Assembly: GCF_004134945.1 (NCBI RefSeq)
Contig: NZ_SBAP01000011.1
Coordinates: 1-64,000, forward strand
Length of the DNA stretch: 64,000 bases
Origin: Fusobacterium_C necrophorum_A
GTDB taxonomy: Bacteria > Fusobacteriota > Fusobacteriia > Fusobacteriales > Fusobacteriaceae
Reading direction: 5' to 3'
The notes under the pieces: generated by a model
Databases searched by the model: none
Told to the model about the DNA's origin: nothing
Seen by the model: the letters and a program-made list of their open reading frames with translations, nothing else
Made by a program: the position numbers and the translations under genes
In this document: piece after piece, positions 23,834 to 31,938 of the stretch
Layout of the letters: every line of letters begins with the position of its first letter
How positions within the stretch are numbered: position 1 is the stretch's first letter

Positions 23834-24844
23834 ATGAATTTAAGTGATTATAAAGGAATATTAGTATTCGCAGAACAAAGAGATGGAAAAGTTCAAAATG
23901 TTGCTCTTGAATTATTAGGAAAAGCAAGAGAACTGGCTGAAAATATTGATACAAAAACTGTATCAGCTGTATTGATTGGAGAAAATGTAAAAGGTCTTGC
24001 TGATGAATTGATTCAATATGGAGCTGACATTGTATATGTAGTAGAAGGAGCTGACTACAAAATATACGATACTGAAAAATATGCACAAGTATTTAAATCC
24101 GTGATTGATAGTAAAAAACCTGAAATCGTATTATTTGGAGCAACTACTATTGGAAGAGATTTAGCACCGAGAGTATCTTCAAGAATGGTAACAGGATTGA
24201 CTGCTGACTGTACAAAATTAGAAATTGCAGAAGATAAATCTTTATGGATGACAAGACCTGCATTCGGTGGAAACTTAATGGCAACCATTGTATGTCCGGA
24301 TCATAGACCTCAAATGTCTACTGTAAGACCTGGAGTTATGAAGAAAATGCCTAAAGATACTGCAAGAAAAGGAGAAATTGTTGACTATCCGGTAACTTTG
24401 GATCTTTCTAAGGTAAAAGTAGAAGTATTAGATGTTGTAAAAGAAGAAGGAAATAAAGTAGATATTTCAGAAGCTAAGATTTTAGTATCTGGAGGAAGAG
24501 GAGTAGGACACAAATCCAACTTCCAAGAATTAGAAGAATTAGCAGCTGAAATCGGTGGAGTGGTATCTGCATCAAGAGCACAAGTAGATGCCGGAAATAT
24601 GCCTCACGATAGACAAGTTGGGCAAACAGGAAAAACAGTTCGACCTTCTATTTACTTCGCATGTGGAATTTCTGGAGCAATCCAACACGTTGCAGGTATG
24701 GAAGAATCAGAATTTATCATTGCCATCAACAAAGATAGATATGCACCGATTTTCTCTGTAGCAGATTTAGGAATCGTAGGAGATGTTCACAAAGTGCTTC
24801 CTCTATTGACAGAAGAAATTAAAAAATTCAAAGCAACAAAATAA
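23834..24844 (+). CDS. etfA: Electron transfer flavoprotein subunit alpha
   Basis: This 336-residue alpha subunit has an N-terminal domain and then the FAD-binding C-terminal domain (LVSGGRGVGHKSNF, SRAQVDAGNMPHDRQVGQTG, YFACGISGAIQHVAGM, INKDRYAPIFSVADLGIVGD). It binds FAD at the interface with EtfB. It is the last gene of the bcd operon, closed by the long hairpin at 24870-24901. Confidence 0.96.
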   Translation: MNLSDYKGILVFAEQRDGKVQNVALELLGKARELAENIDTKTVSAVLIGENVKGLADELIQYGADIVYVVEGADYKIYDTEKYAQVFKSVIDSKKPEIVLFGATTIGRDLAPRVSSRMVTGLTADCTKLEIAEDKSLWMTRPAFGGNLMATIVCPDHRPQMSTVRPGVMKKMPKDTARKGEIVDYPVTLDLSKVKVEVLDVVKEEGNKVDISEAKILVSGGRGVGHKSNFQELEELAAEIGGVVSASRAQVDAGNMPHDRQVGQTGKTVRPSIYFACGISGAIQHVAGMEESEFIIAINKDRYAPIFSVADLGIVGDVHKVLPLLTEEIKKFKATK

Positions 24845-24869
24845 TAGTTAAGAAATGAATGTTTCAAGC

Positions 24870-24907
24870 AATGCGATTCAAAAAAGTTTTTGGATCGCAT
24901 TTTTTGT
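24870..24907 (+). terminator. Terminator of the bcd-etfBA operon
   Basis: A 15-bp stem, AATGCGATTCAAAAA (24870-24884) with its complement at 24887-24901 (one G-U pair), has a two-base gap at the tip and is followed by TTTTGTTTTTT. Confidence 0.92.
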
Positions 24908-24931
24908 TTTTTACGCTTTAGGAGGAGAATT

Positions 24932-25891
24932 ATGAAAAAAGGTTTTGTGTTCTTTTGCTTCTTTTTCTATTCTATCGTTTCCTTTGCAGATAGTTTTTAT
25001 CGTGCTTCCATGCGAGAGCTGATTCAAGAGATCAGAAGAAACACCACACAGGATAAAATTTTGATTACTCAAAACGGAAATGAACTTTATTTTCGAGACG
25101 GTAGATTGGATGATGGGATGTTTTCTCTCACGCAGGGAAGTACTCAGGAAGATTTGTATTATGGGGAAAAGTTTATTTTGAGTCGGAAAACTTCTCAGAA
25201 AGAACAAAAGAGAAGCTTAGGCTATTTACTTCCTTTACGGAGAGCCGGAAAGGTTATTTTTAGCATTAACTATGGAAGAGGAGAGAATATCAGGAATAGA
25301 TTGAAGCAAGAACTCAAAAAATTAACTTTCTTGGGAGAATTGCTTCCCTCCTTTGAAGCGAAGGAACTGTATGAACCTTTAGAAAAATTTCATAAGGAAG
25401 ATGTTACCTCTTTAGAAAAAGCTAAAAATTTCTTATGTCTGCTAAATCCGGAATCATATAAAAGTTTGGAGGAATATTGTTCCGCTCTACAGGAAAGCAG
25501 TTATGATGTTCTTTTGATTGAGGTTTCATGGAATGGAATTTTTTTCTCAAAAGAGCAAATAGAAAGTTTGAAAAGAAAGGCAATCGGAGGAAAAAGACTT
25601 GTCATTGCTTATTTTAGTATAGGAGAAGCGGAGGATTATCGTAGTTATTGGAAAAAAGAGTGGAGTAGAGAAAAACCTCATTGGATTTTAGAAGAAAATC
25701 CGGATTGGAAAGGAAATTATCTTGTGAAATACTGGTCTCGGGAATGGAAGAAAATTTTAAAAGAATATCAAAAAAAATTGGATGAAATTGGAGTGGATGG
25801 ATATTTATTGGATACTGTTGACAGTTTTTATTATTTTGAAGAAAAGGAAAGAAGTCATTCTATTCATAAAGTCATAATGGATTATCAATGA
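24932..25891 (+). CDS. Secreted GH114/TM1410-like putative glycosidase with apparently permuted motif order
   Basis: The start is ATG 24932, set by AGGAGG just before it. Of 319 residues, 1-19 are a signal peptide (FYSIVSFA). Residues 27-78 (SMRELIQEI, ITQNGNELY, QEDLYYGE) resemble the second half of the GH114-like TIM barrel. Residues 165-302 (NFLCLLNPESY, YDVLLIE, GGKRLVIAYFSIGEAEDYR, WKGNYLVKYW, GVDGYLLDTVDSFYYFE) match the first half, with the likely acidic residues in GEAED (231-235) and LDTVD (293-297). The family includes polygalactosaminidase-type enzymes acting on amino-sugar polymers. It is monocistronic. The family call is good; the permutation and substrate are inference. Confidence 0.75.
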   Translation: MKKGFVFFCFFFYSIVSFADSFYRASMRELIQEIRRNTTQDKILITQNGNELYFRDGRLDDGMFSLTQGSTQEDLYYGEKFILSRKTSQKEQKRSLGYLLPLRRAGKVIFSINYGRGENIRNRLKQELKKLTFLGELLPSFEAKELYEPLEKFHKEDVTSLEKAKNFLCLLNPESYKSLEEYCSALQESSYDVLLIEVSWNGIFFSKEQIESLKRKAIGGKRLVIAYFSIGEAEDYRSYWKKEWSREKPHWILEENPDWKGNYLVKYWSREWKKILKEYQKKLDEIGVDGYLLDTVDSFYYFEEKERSHSIHKVIMDYQ

Positions 25892-25936
25892 AAACAATGG
25901 CATTGAGAGCTATTCTTTTCATCAATGCCATTGTTT
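25892..25936. terminator. Hairpin between convergent GH114-like and asd genes
   Basis: A perfect 15-bp stem pairs AAACAATGGCATTGA (25892-25906) with its complement at 25922-25936 around a 15-nt loop. The plus-strand tail (CTCTGTTATTTT) is moderately T-rich. Confidence 0.8.
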
Positions 25937-25979
25937 CTCTGTTATTTTAAATTGATAAACTGATTTCAGAAATGTAATC

Positions 25980-26948
25980 CTACAAGAGACATTTTATAAT
26001 TTGAACTGCATTGGCAGCAGCTCCTTTTCGAATTTGATCTCCACAGCACCAAAGGGCATAGCCGTTTATAACTTCATCTTGACGGATTCTACCGACCTCT
26101 ACAATATCCTGTTCACTTGTGCTAAGAGGCATCGGAAGTTCGACCAAACGAACCCCTTTGCTATTCTGGATAGCATTTGTAATTTCTTCCATAGATAATT
26201 TTTTTTCGGTTCGGAAGCTCAGGGAAATACTGTGACTTCTCATCACGGGAACTCGGATACAGGTACAGGTTACTTTTAAATTCGGATTATGTAAAATTTT
26301 TCGTCCTTCATCTTGCATTTTCATTTCTTCTGCTGTAAAGCCATTTTCCAAAGTATCACTAATTTTGGGAATACAATTGTAGGCGATTTGGTGAGAAAAT
26401 ACTTTTGGAGTAATTTTTTTCTCCTCGAGAAGAGCCAGAATTTGTTCTTCCAGCTCATAGATTCCGTTGTTTCCGGCTCCGGAAACCGCTTGATAGGTAC
26501 TGGCAATGATATCTGTGATTTTCGACAACTTGTTTACGGCATAAATGGACATCAGAGCAATGATGGTCGAACAATTTGGGTTTGCTATGATTCCTTGATG
26601 ATGTCTGGCATCCTCTCCATTGATTTCCGGAATGACCAAAGGAACTTTTTCCTCCAAGCGAAAGGCACTGCTGTTATCGATAAAAACCGCTCCGGCTTTT
26701 TTGATAAAAGGGGCAAATTTTTTTGCCATGTCACTTTCGACAGCTCCTAGAACAATATCCATTCCTTCAAAAGAAGATTCATTTGCTTCTTCGACACAGA
26801 TCTCTTTTCCTTGAAAGAGGTATTTCTTTCCGACACTTTTTGCACTTGCCAGTAATTTTAATGTGGTGACAGGAATTTCTTGTTCTATAAGACATTTCAT
26901 CATTTGCTGTCCAACAGCTCCTGTTGCTCCTAAAATTGCAATTTTCAT
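25980..26948 (-). CDS. asd: Aspartate-semialdehyde dehydrogenase
   Basis: This 322-residue protein has the N-terminal NADP loop GATGAVGQQM. The catalytic Cys is in NPNCSTIIALMSIYAV, and AVSGAGNNGI follows. It reduces aspartyl phosphate to aspartate semialdehyde, the branch point to threonine, methionine and lysine. Its ATG overlaps the lysC stop by four bases. It is the last gene of hom-lysC-asd. Confidence 0.96.
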   Translation of the reverse strand: MKIAILGATGAVGQQMMKCLIEQEIPVTTLKLLASAKSVGKKYLFQGKEICVEEANESSFEGMDIVLGAVESDMAKKFAPFIKKAGAVFIDNSSAFRLEEKVPLVIPEINGEDARHHQGIIANPNCSTIIALMSIYAVNKLSKITDIIASTYQAVSGAGNNGIYELEEQILALLEEKKITPKVFSHQIAYNCIPKISDTLENGFTAEEMKMQDEGRKILHNPNLKVTCTCIRVPVMRSHSISLSFRTEKKLSMEEITNAIQNSKGVRLVELPMPLSTSEQDIVEVGRIRQDEVINGYALWCCGDQIRKGAAANAVQIIKCLL

Positions 26949-28282
26949 ACTTCTTCTCCTCTTCTTATAAATTTGTCATAAATACAGTTAATGGTTTTTT
27001 CAAAATCATGGTTGTCAATTCCTATAATAATATTGATTTCATCAATTCCTTGGTTGATGGTTTTGATATTAATTCCATGAAGTCCCAGTTCTGCAAATAA
27101 TTTTCCGGACATTCCGGGTTTTTTACTCATTCCTCTTCCGACAACGGCAACAAGAGACAAGTTGTCTACGATGGAAATGTTTTCAAAATTCAGTTCTTCT
27201 TTCAAACGTCCTATAATATCATAGCAATTTTTTTCAATATCTTGCGTTTGTACAACGATATTGAAAGTATCAATTCCTGCCGGAACGCTTTCGATGCTGA
27301 TATTGAAATCTTCAAAAACTTGTAGGGCTTTTCTTAATATTCCTATTTCGCTTGATAAATGAGCTTTCGTACAAGTGATGACAGAAAAGTCTTTTTTTCC
27401 TGCGATTCCTGTCAAAAAATCGGGAGCTTTTATTTTATCTTGTTCATGACAGTTGTTCATAATTAAGGTTCCTTCATTCTCAGGTTCGTTGGTGTTTCGA
27501 ATATTGATGGGAATATTTTTTTCTTTTACAGGGAAAATTGTTTCGTCGTGCAATACATTGGCTCCCATATAGCTAAGTTCTCTCAATTCATTATAGGTAA
27601 TATATTGAATTCTTTTCGGATTCTCCACAATACGGGGATCCGCTACCAAAATTCCTGAAATATCGGTCCAGTTTTCATAAATTTCCGCATCGACGAGATT
27701 TGCAATAATGGCTCCTGTAATGTCACTTCCTCCTCGAGACATAATTTTTATTTTCTCATTGGGAAAAGCACCATAAAATCCGGGAATAACAATTTTCTTT
27801 CCCTTGTCTATCCGGGCTTCCAAAGCTTTTTTACTTTTTTCAAAGTTTACTTTTCCGTTATAGTCGAAAAGGATAAGCTCTTTTGCATCAATAAAATCAG
27901 CCTCCAAATATTCTGCCAAACAGAGTCCGGTCAAATATTCCCCTCTGGAAACCAGATAATCAATGTTGACATTTTTTACCATTTTTTTTCGAATTATATC
28001 AATTTCTCGGTCCAAATCAATAGAAAGTTGTAACTCCTCTTTTATGGTTCGATATTTTTTTTCAATCAGTTCAAAAATCGTATCAAAAGGAACACCATAT
28101 TTGATGTGGGCATGACATAGGTAAAGTAAATCCGTCACTTTATGATCTTCCTGATCCGTTTTTCCACAGGCACTGGTAACGATAAAGCGTCGGTCGTTAT
28201 CACTGTCTACAATATTTTTTACTTTTTTAAACTGTTCTGCATTGGCAACAGAACTTCCTCCAAATTTTACAACTTTTATCAT
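26945..28282 (-). CDS. lysC: Aspartate kinase
   Basis: This monofunctional aspartokinase has KFGGSSVANAEQF at its N-terminus, a catalytic core (MSRGGSDITGAIIANLVDAE, YENWTDISGI) and two C-terminal ACT domains (from about residue 300; GMSKKPGMSGKLFAELGLHG) that usually bind lysine or threonine as feedback inhibitors. The start is set at ATG 28282 (MIKVVKFGG), which overlaps the hom stop by four bases and has GGAG upstream; this gives 445 residues. It phosphorylates aspartate as the first step of the locus. Confidence 0.95.
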   Translation of the reverse strand: MIKVVKFGGSSVANAEQFKKVKNIVDSDNDRRFIVTSACGKTDQEDHKVTDLLYLCHAHIKYGVPFDTIFELIEKKYRTIKEELQLSIDLDREIDIIRKKMVKNVNIDYLVSRGEYLTGLCLAEYLEADFIDAKELILFDYNGKVNFEKSKKALEARIDKGKKIVIPGFYGAFPNEKIKIMSRGGSDITGAIIANLVDAEIYENWTDISGILVADPRIVENPKRIQYITYNELRELSYMGANVLHDETIFPVKEKNIPINIRNTNEPENEGTLIMNNCHEQDKIKAPDFLTGIAGKKDFSVITCTKAHLSSEIGILRKALQVFEDFNISIESVPAGIDTFNIVVQTQDIEKNCYDIIGRLKEELNFENISIVDNLSLVAVVGRGMSKKPGMSGKLFAELGLHGINIKTINQGIDEINIIIGIDNHDFEKTINCIYDKFIRRGEEV

Positions 28283-29397
28283 AATCGTATCTCCGCTATC
28301 CATGTATTTTTATCAATATAAGGTAAGAGTTCCAATAGATTCACATTCTTTGTCAGAATAGTCTCTTCATCAAGGGTGTCTGACACAAAATTTTGTAAGG
28401 AAGAGAGCCTTTGACTTCGAATATAGAAACGAGAAACATAATCTTGTTTGATCGGGAATTCTTCTAAAATTTCAGGGGACAGTTCTCTCTTTTCCGAGAT
28501 AGAAAGAATGTCCTGCACAACTGCATGAGCTGTCGGGTATTTTCCGGCTCCTTGTCCTATATAGCAACTTTCCCCCAGATATTCACTTTTGATTTTCCCA
28601 TAGTTTAAATTTTTGGGAAGCTGTGCCATATTCTCTTGGGAAGAAAAGAAGGCAGGAATTACTAAAATCTGGATTCCTTTGTCTGTTTTGACTGCTTTTC
28701 CTGTCAGTTTCAAGACAGCATTTTTTTGAGCGGCATAAAGAATATCTTTTTTCCTCACATTTCCGATTCCAAAGAAAAGAATGTCTTCCAGAGGGAGAGA
28801 AGTATTCCAAATGACATTGGCAGTCAGACAGCATTTATATTTTACATCATATCCGTCAATATCGTCTGTCGGATCACTTTCTGCATAGCCAAGAGTTTGA
28901 GCTTCCTGTAAAGCTGCTTGAAAGTCGACTCCTTGGGAAGTCATGCTATCTAAAATATAATTTGTAGTACCATTGAAAATTCCCTCAAAGGCGGAAATTT
29001 GATCCACTCTTTTGATATGACGAATATTTTCCAGCCAAGGAATCCCTCCTCCGACACTGGCTTCAAAGGCAAGAATTACTCCATTTTTTCTTGCCAGATT
29101 CACCAATTCTCTGTAATGAGTTGCCAGAACTTTCTTATTACTGGTAACCACATGTTTTTTATGTTGTAATGCCTGACTGATATATTGAAAAGGAATGTCA
29201 ATTCCTCCAATACATTCTACAATGACATCAACATCACTTTTTAATATTTCCTGAATATCGGTTGTCATTCTGGCTTCTCTTATCTCATCTTTATCTTTTA
29301 CCAAGATTTTGGTGAGCTTGATATCTTGTTTGGAAGCATCTAAAATTTCTTTCACTCCACTTCCAACAACGCCACAACCTAATAAGGCAATATTCAT
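28279..29397 (-). CDS. hom: Homoserine dehydrogenase with a shrunken C-terminal regulatory region
   Basis: The N-terminal Rossmann motif is ALLGCGVVGSGV. The catalytic core has TSNKKVLATHY, EASVGGGIPW and TNYILDSM, plus GYAESDPTDDIDGYD. It reduces aspartate semialdehyde to homoserine. ATG 29397 (MNIALLG) is chosen over GTG 29403 because the GGGGGAG site overlaps the latter; this gives 372 residues, shorter than typical ACT-containing forms of about 430. After DYVSRFYIR (residue 319) only about 45 residues remain, so the ACT domain is missing or much reduced. Confidence 0.93.
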   Translation of the reverse strand: MNIALLGCGVVGSGVKEILDASKQDIKLTKILVKDKDEIREARMTTDIQEILKSDVDVIVECIGGIDIPFQYISQALQHKKHVVTSNKKVLATHYRELVNLARKNGVILAFEASVGGGIPWLENIRHIKRVDQISAFEGIFNGTTNYILDSMTSQGVDFQAALQEAQTLGYAESDPTDDIDGYDVKYKCCLTANVIWNTSLPLEDILFFGIGNVRKKDILYAAQKNAVLKLTGKAVKTDKGIQILVIPAFFSSQENMAQLPKNLNYGKIKSEYLGESCYIGQGAGKYPTAHAVVQDILSISEKRELSPEILEEFPIKQDYVSRFYIRSQRLSSLQNFVSDTLDEETILTKNVNLLELLPYIDKNTWIAEIRL

Positions 29398-29421
29398 TTT
29401 CACTCCCCCATTTCATTTTCT

Positions 29422-29463
29422 ATAATAAATAAGTTTGCATTTTGTTTGAAAATATAGTATCAT
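29422..29463. promoter_or_regulatory. Interlocked divergent promoters between hom and thrC
   Basis: Plus strand (thrC): TTGCAT (29435-29440), 17 bases, TATCAT (29458-29463). Minus strand (hom): TTCAAA (29445-29450), 17 bases, TATTAT (29422-29427). The two core promoters overlap face to face, so one polymerase would exclude the other. Confidence 0.6.
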
Positions 29464-29498
29464 TTTTAGAAAATAAGTCAAGGAGAAATGTGTAAAAT

Positions 29499-30956
29499 AT
29501 GAGATTATTTGTAAATAGTAGAAATCAAAGGGAAAAAATTTTTTCAAAAGAAGCTATTATCAAAGGCTTAGCGGCAAATGGAGGTCTGTATGTTCCTTCG
29601 AATATATCTGAAAAAATAGACATGGAGGAGATTCTAAATCTTTCCTATCAGGAAATTGCCTATCGAGTGCTTTCCTATTTTTTGGATGATTTTACAGAAG
29701 AAGAATTGAAAGATTGTATTCATAAAGCTTATGATACTCATTTTACAAGTTCGGATATTACCCCGATTTCTAAAATTGGGAAAGACTATTTATTGGAATT
29801 GTATCACGGACCAACGGCTGCTTTTAAAGATATAGCTCTTACGATATTACCTCATTTGTTAAGAAAGGCCCACGCTCCTCAAAATAAAAAGGTATATATT
29901 TTGACGGCTACAAGTGGGGATACGGGAAAGGCTGCTTTGGAAGGATTTAAGGATAGCGAGGAGACTTTTATTACTGTGTTTTATCCAAAGGAGGGAGTCA
30001 GCCTAATCCAAGAAAGACAGATGAATACAACGGAGGGAAAGAATACGGAAGTAATTGCTGTTCAAGGAAATTTTGATGACTGTCAGAGACTGGTAAAAAG
30101 ATGTTATGAAGAAATTTCGAGCGATCGACTACAGTTGAGCAGTGCGAATTCTATCAATATCGGAAGATTGGTTCCACAAATAGTATATTATTTCAAAGCC
30201 TGTGCCATGTTATTGAAGCAAGGAAGCATCACTTCGAAAGATAAGGTAAATTTTATTGTTCCAAGCGGAAACTTTGGGAATATTTTGGCAGGATATTTGG
30301 CAAAGCTGTTAGGCTGTCCAATTCATAAATTGGTTTGTGCTTCCAATCGGAATTGTGTATTAACGGAATTTATAAAAACAGGGGTCTATGATAGAAATCG
30401 AAAATTTTATCAGACCATCTCTCCTTCCATGGATATTTTAGTTTCCAGTAATCTGGAAAGATTGCTTTTTTTATTGAGTCATGATGATGAAAAAGTATCT
30501 CAATATATGAATGACTTGATACAGAAGGGAAAATATGAGGTGGACGAAGAACTGTTGAAGAAGATTCAAGAGAATTTTGAAGCTGTTTTCTGTGATGAAG
30601 AAAATTGCAAAGAAATGATTCGGGAAGCTTATGTCAAAGAGGGGCGTTTGATAGACAGTCATACGGCAGTTGCTTATTATGCTTCTAAGCAATATGGAGA
30701 TGAAAACATAAATATTATTGTGTCAACGGCCTCTCCTTATAAATTTTCCAATCCTATTTTAGAAGCTTTGACAGGAGAAAGAAAAGAAAATGAGTTTGAT
30801 GCTATGAGAGCATTGGAAAAGCTGACAGGAGAAAACATTCCGGAGTGTCTAAGAAAAATAGAGCAGCTTCCTGTATTACACAAGAGAACCGTTTCCTTAG
30901 AAGAAGGAAAACAAGTAGTTTTGGAAAGGATGGAGAAGTTACTATGCTTAGAATAA
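29499..30956 (+). CDS. thrC: Threonine synthase
   Basis: This 485-residue PLP enzyme carries the PLP lysine in HGPTAAFKDIALTIL, then TATSGDTGKAALEGF, ANSINIGRLVPQIVYYF and IVPSGNFGNILAGYLAKLLG. It converts O-phosphohomoserine to threonine. It is the long class with an N-terminal extension. The spacing from AAGGAG to the ATG is rather long (about 12 bases), which may mean modest translation. The end overlaps thrB by 13 bases. Confidence 0.95.
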   Translation: MRLFVNSRNQREKIFSKEAIIKGLAANGGLYVPSNISEKIDMEEILNLSYQEIAYRVLSYFLDDFTEEELKDCIHKAYDTHFTSSDITPISKIGKDYLLELYHGPTAAFKDIALTILPHLLRKAHAPQNKKVYILTATSGDTGKAALEGFKDSEETFITVFYPKEGVSLIQERQMNTTEGKNTEVIAVQGNFDDCQRLVKRCYEEISSDRLQLSSANSINIGRLVPQIVYYFKACAMLLKQGSITSKDKVNFIVPSGNFGNILAGYLAKLLGCPIHKLVCASNRNCVLTEFIKTGVYDRNRKFYQTISPSMDILVSSNLERLLFLLSHDDEKVSQYMNDLIQKGKYEVDEELLKKIQENFEAVFCDEENCKEMIREAYVKEGRLIDSHTAVAYYASKQYGDENINIIVSTASPYKFSNPILEALTGERKENEFDAMRALEKLTGENIPECLRKIEQLPVLHKRTVSLEEGKQVVLERMEKLLCLE

Positions 30957-31834
30957 AAGTTCCTGCAACCAGTGCAAATCTCGGACCGGGGTTTGATACT
31001 TTCGGGTTGGCGTTGAATCTGTTTAATATATTTTATGTAGAGAAGGCGGAAGATATTTTTTTGGAAAATGTAGAAGAAGAATTTCGAAATGAAAACAATA
31101 CTTTTGTCGTCGCTTATACCAAAACGCTTGCCGGTTGTGGAAAAAAAGCCGGGATACATGTGAAATTTGATACTAAAATTCCAATCTCCAGAGGACTTGG
31201 TTCCAGTTCTTCTCTCGTCGTGGCAGGAGTTCTTGCTGCCAATTCTCTTCATCATCTACAGTTATCTGTACAGGAAATGTTGAAAATTTGTGTGGAAATT
31301 GAGGGACATCCGGACAATGTGGCTCCCTGTTTATTGGGAGGCTTTGTAACAAGTTTATTGGATAAGAACAGCATTTATACTCAAAAAATAGACATTCATC
31401 CTAAGTTTCACTTCAGTGTTTTTATTCCTGATTTTGAGCTTAAAACTTCGGATGCCAGAAAAGTTTTACCGGAAAAAATTTCTCTGAAAGACAGCGTTTT
31501 TACTCTATCTAGAGCCGTTTTTTTATGCTTTGCTCTACAAAAAGGAGAAGAAAGAAATCTGAATGTTTTCTTTCAAGATAAGATACATGAACCCTATCGG
31601 AAGAAATTGATTCCTGATTACGAAGATTTACAGAAAGAAGTGATGAGGAAAGGCGGATTAGCATTTATGATTAGCGGTTCCGGTTCTACCTGCCTTGCAG
31701 TGTCTTTGGAGGAGAATTTTTCTAAAAATTTAGATTTGAGCGGAATGAAAGCAAAATGGAAAACCATGGACTGCAGAGTTCATAGTGAAGGAGCGGAAGT
31801 CACAGAAGTTGAATTTAAAAATCAAAAAAAATAG
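30944..31834 (+). CDS. thrB: Homoserine kinase
   Basis: This GHMP-family kinase starts at ATG 30944 (MLRIKVPATSANLGPGFDTF), with GGAG upstream inside thrC. The phosphate loop is PISRGLGSSSSLVVAG, and the late SGSGSTCLAVS is family motif 3. The 296 residues are normal for the family. It phosphorylates homoserine for ThrC; the 13-base overlap with thrC couples their translation. No clear terminator follows before the glmS promoter. Confidence 0.95.
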   Translation: MLRIKVPATSANLGPGFDTFGLALNLFNIFYVEKAEDIFLENVEEEFRNENNTFVVAYTKTLAGCGKKAGIHVKFDTKIPISRGLGSSSSLVVAGVLAANSLHHLQLSVQEMLKICVEIEGHPDNVAPCLLGGFVTSLLDKNSIYTQKIDIHPKFHFSVFIPDFELKTSDARKVLPEKISLKDSVFTLSRAVFLCFALQKGEERNLNVFFQDKIHEPYRKKLIPDYEDLQKEVMRKGGLAFMISGSGSTCLAVSLEENFSKNLDLSGMKAKWKTMDCRVHSEGAEVTEVEFKNQKK

Positions 31835-31858
31835 AAGTTTCAGATAATAAAATACAAT

Positions 31859-31888
31859 TTTACAAATTTTCGGATGTTATGTTATAAT
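31859..31888 (+). promoter_or_regulatory. Promoter of the glmS operon
   Basis: TTTACA (31859-31864), an 18-base spacer and TATAAT (31883-31888) with a TGT extension directly before it. Confidence 0.75.
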
Positions 31889-31938
31889 AAAAATTAGAAA
31901 AATGTACAGAATGAAAAATGAGCATTGGAGGAAGAAAC

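Noticed and set aside
26313..26750. Long open frame on the plus strand opposite asd.
   Set aside because: It is antisense to a clear asd gene, lacks a convincing ribosome site and has a composition expected of a shadow frame.
31889..31938. Possible glmS ribozyme in the glmS leader.
   Set aside because: The leader from the promoter to ATG 31939 is only about 45 bases, far too short for the ribozyme.
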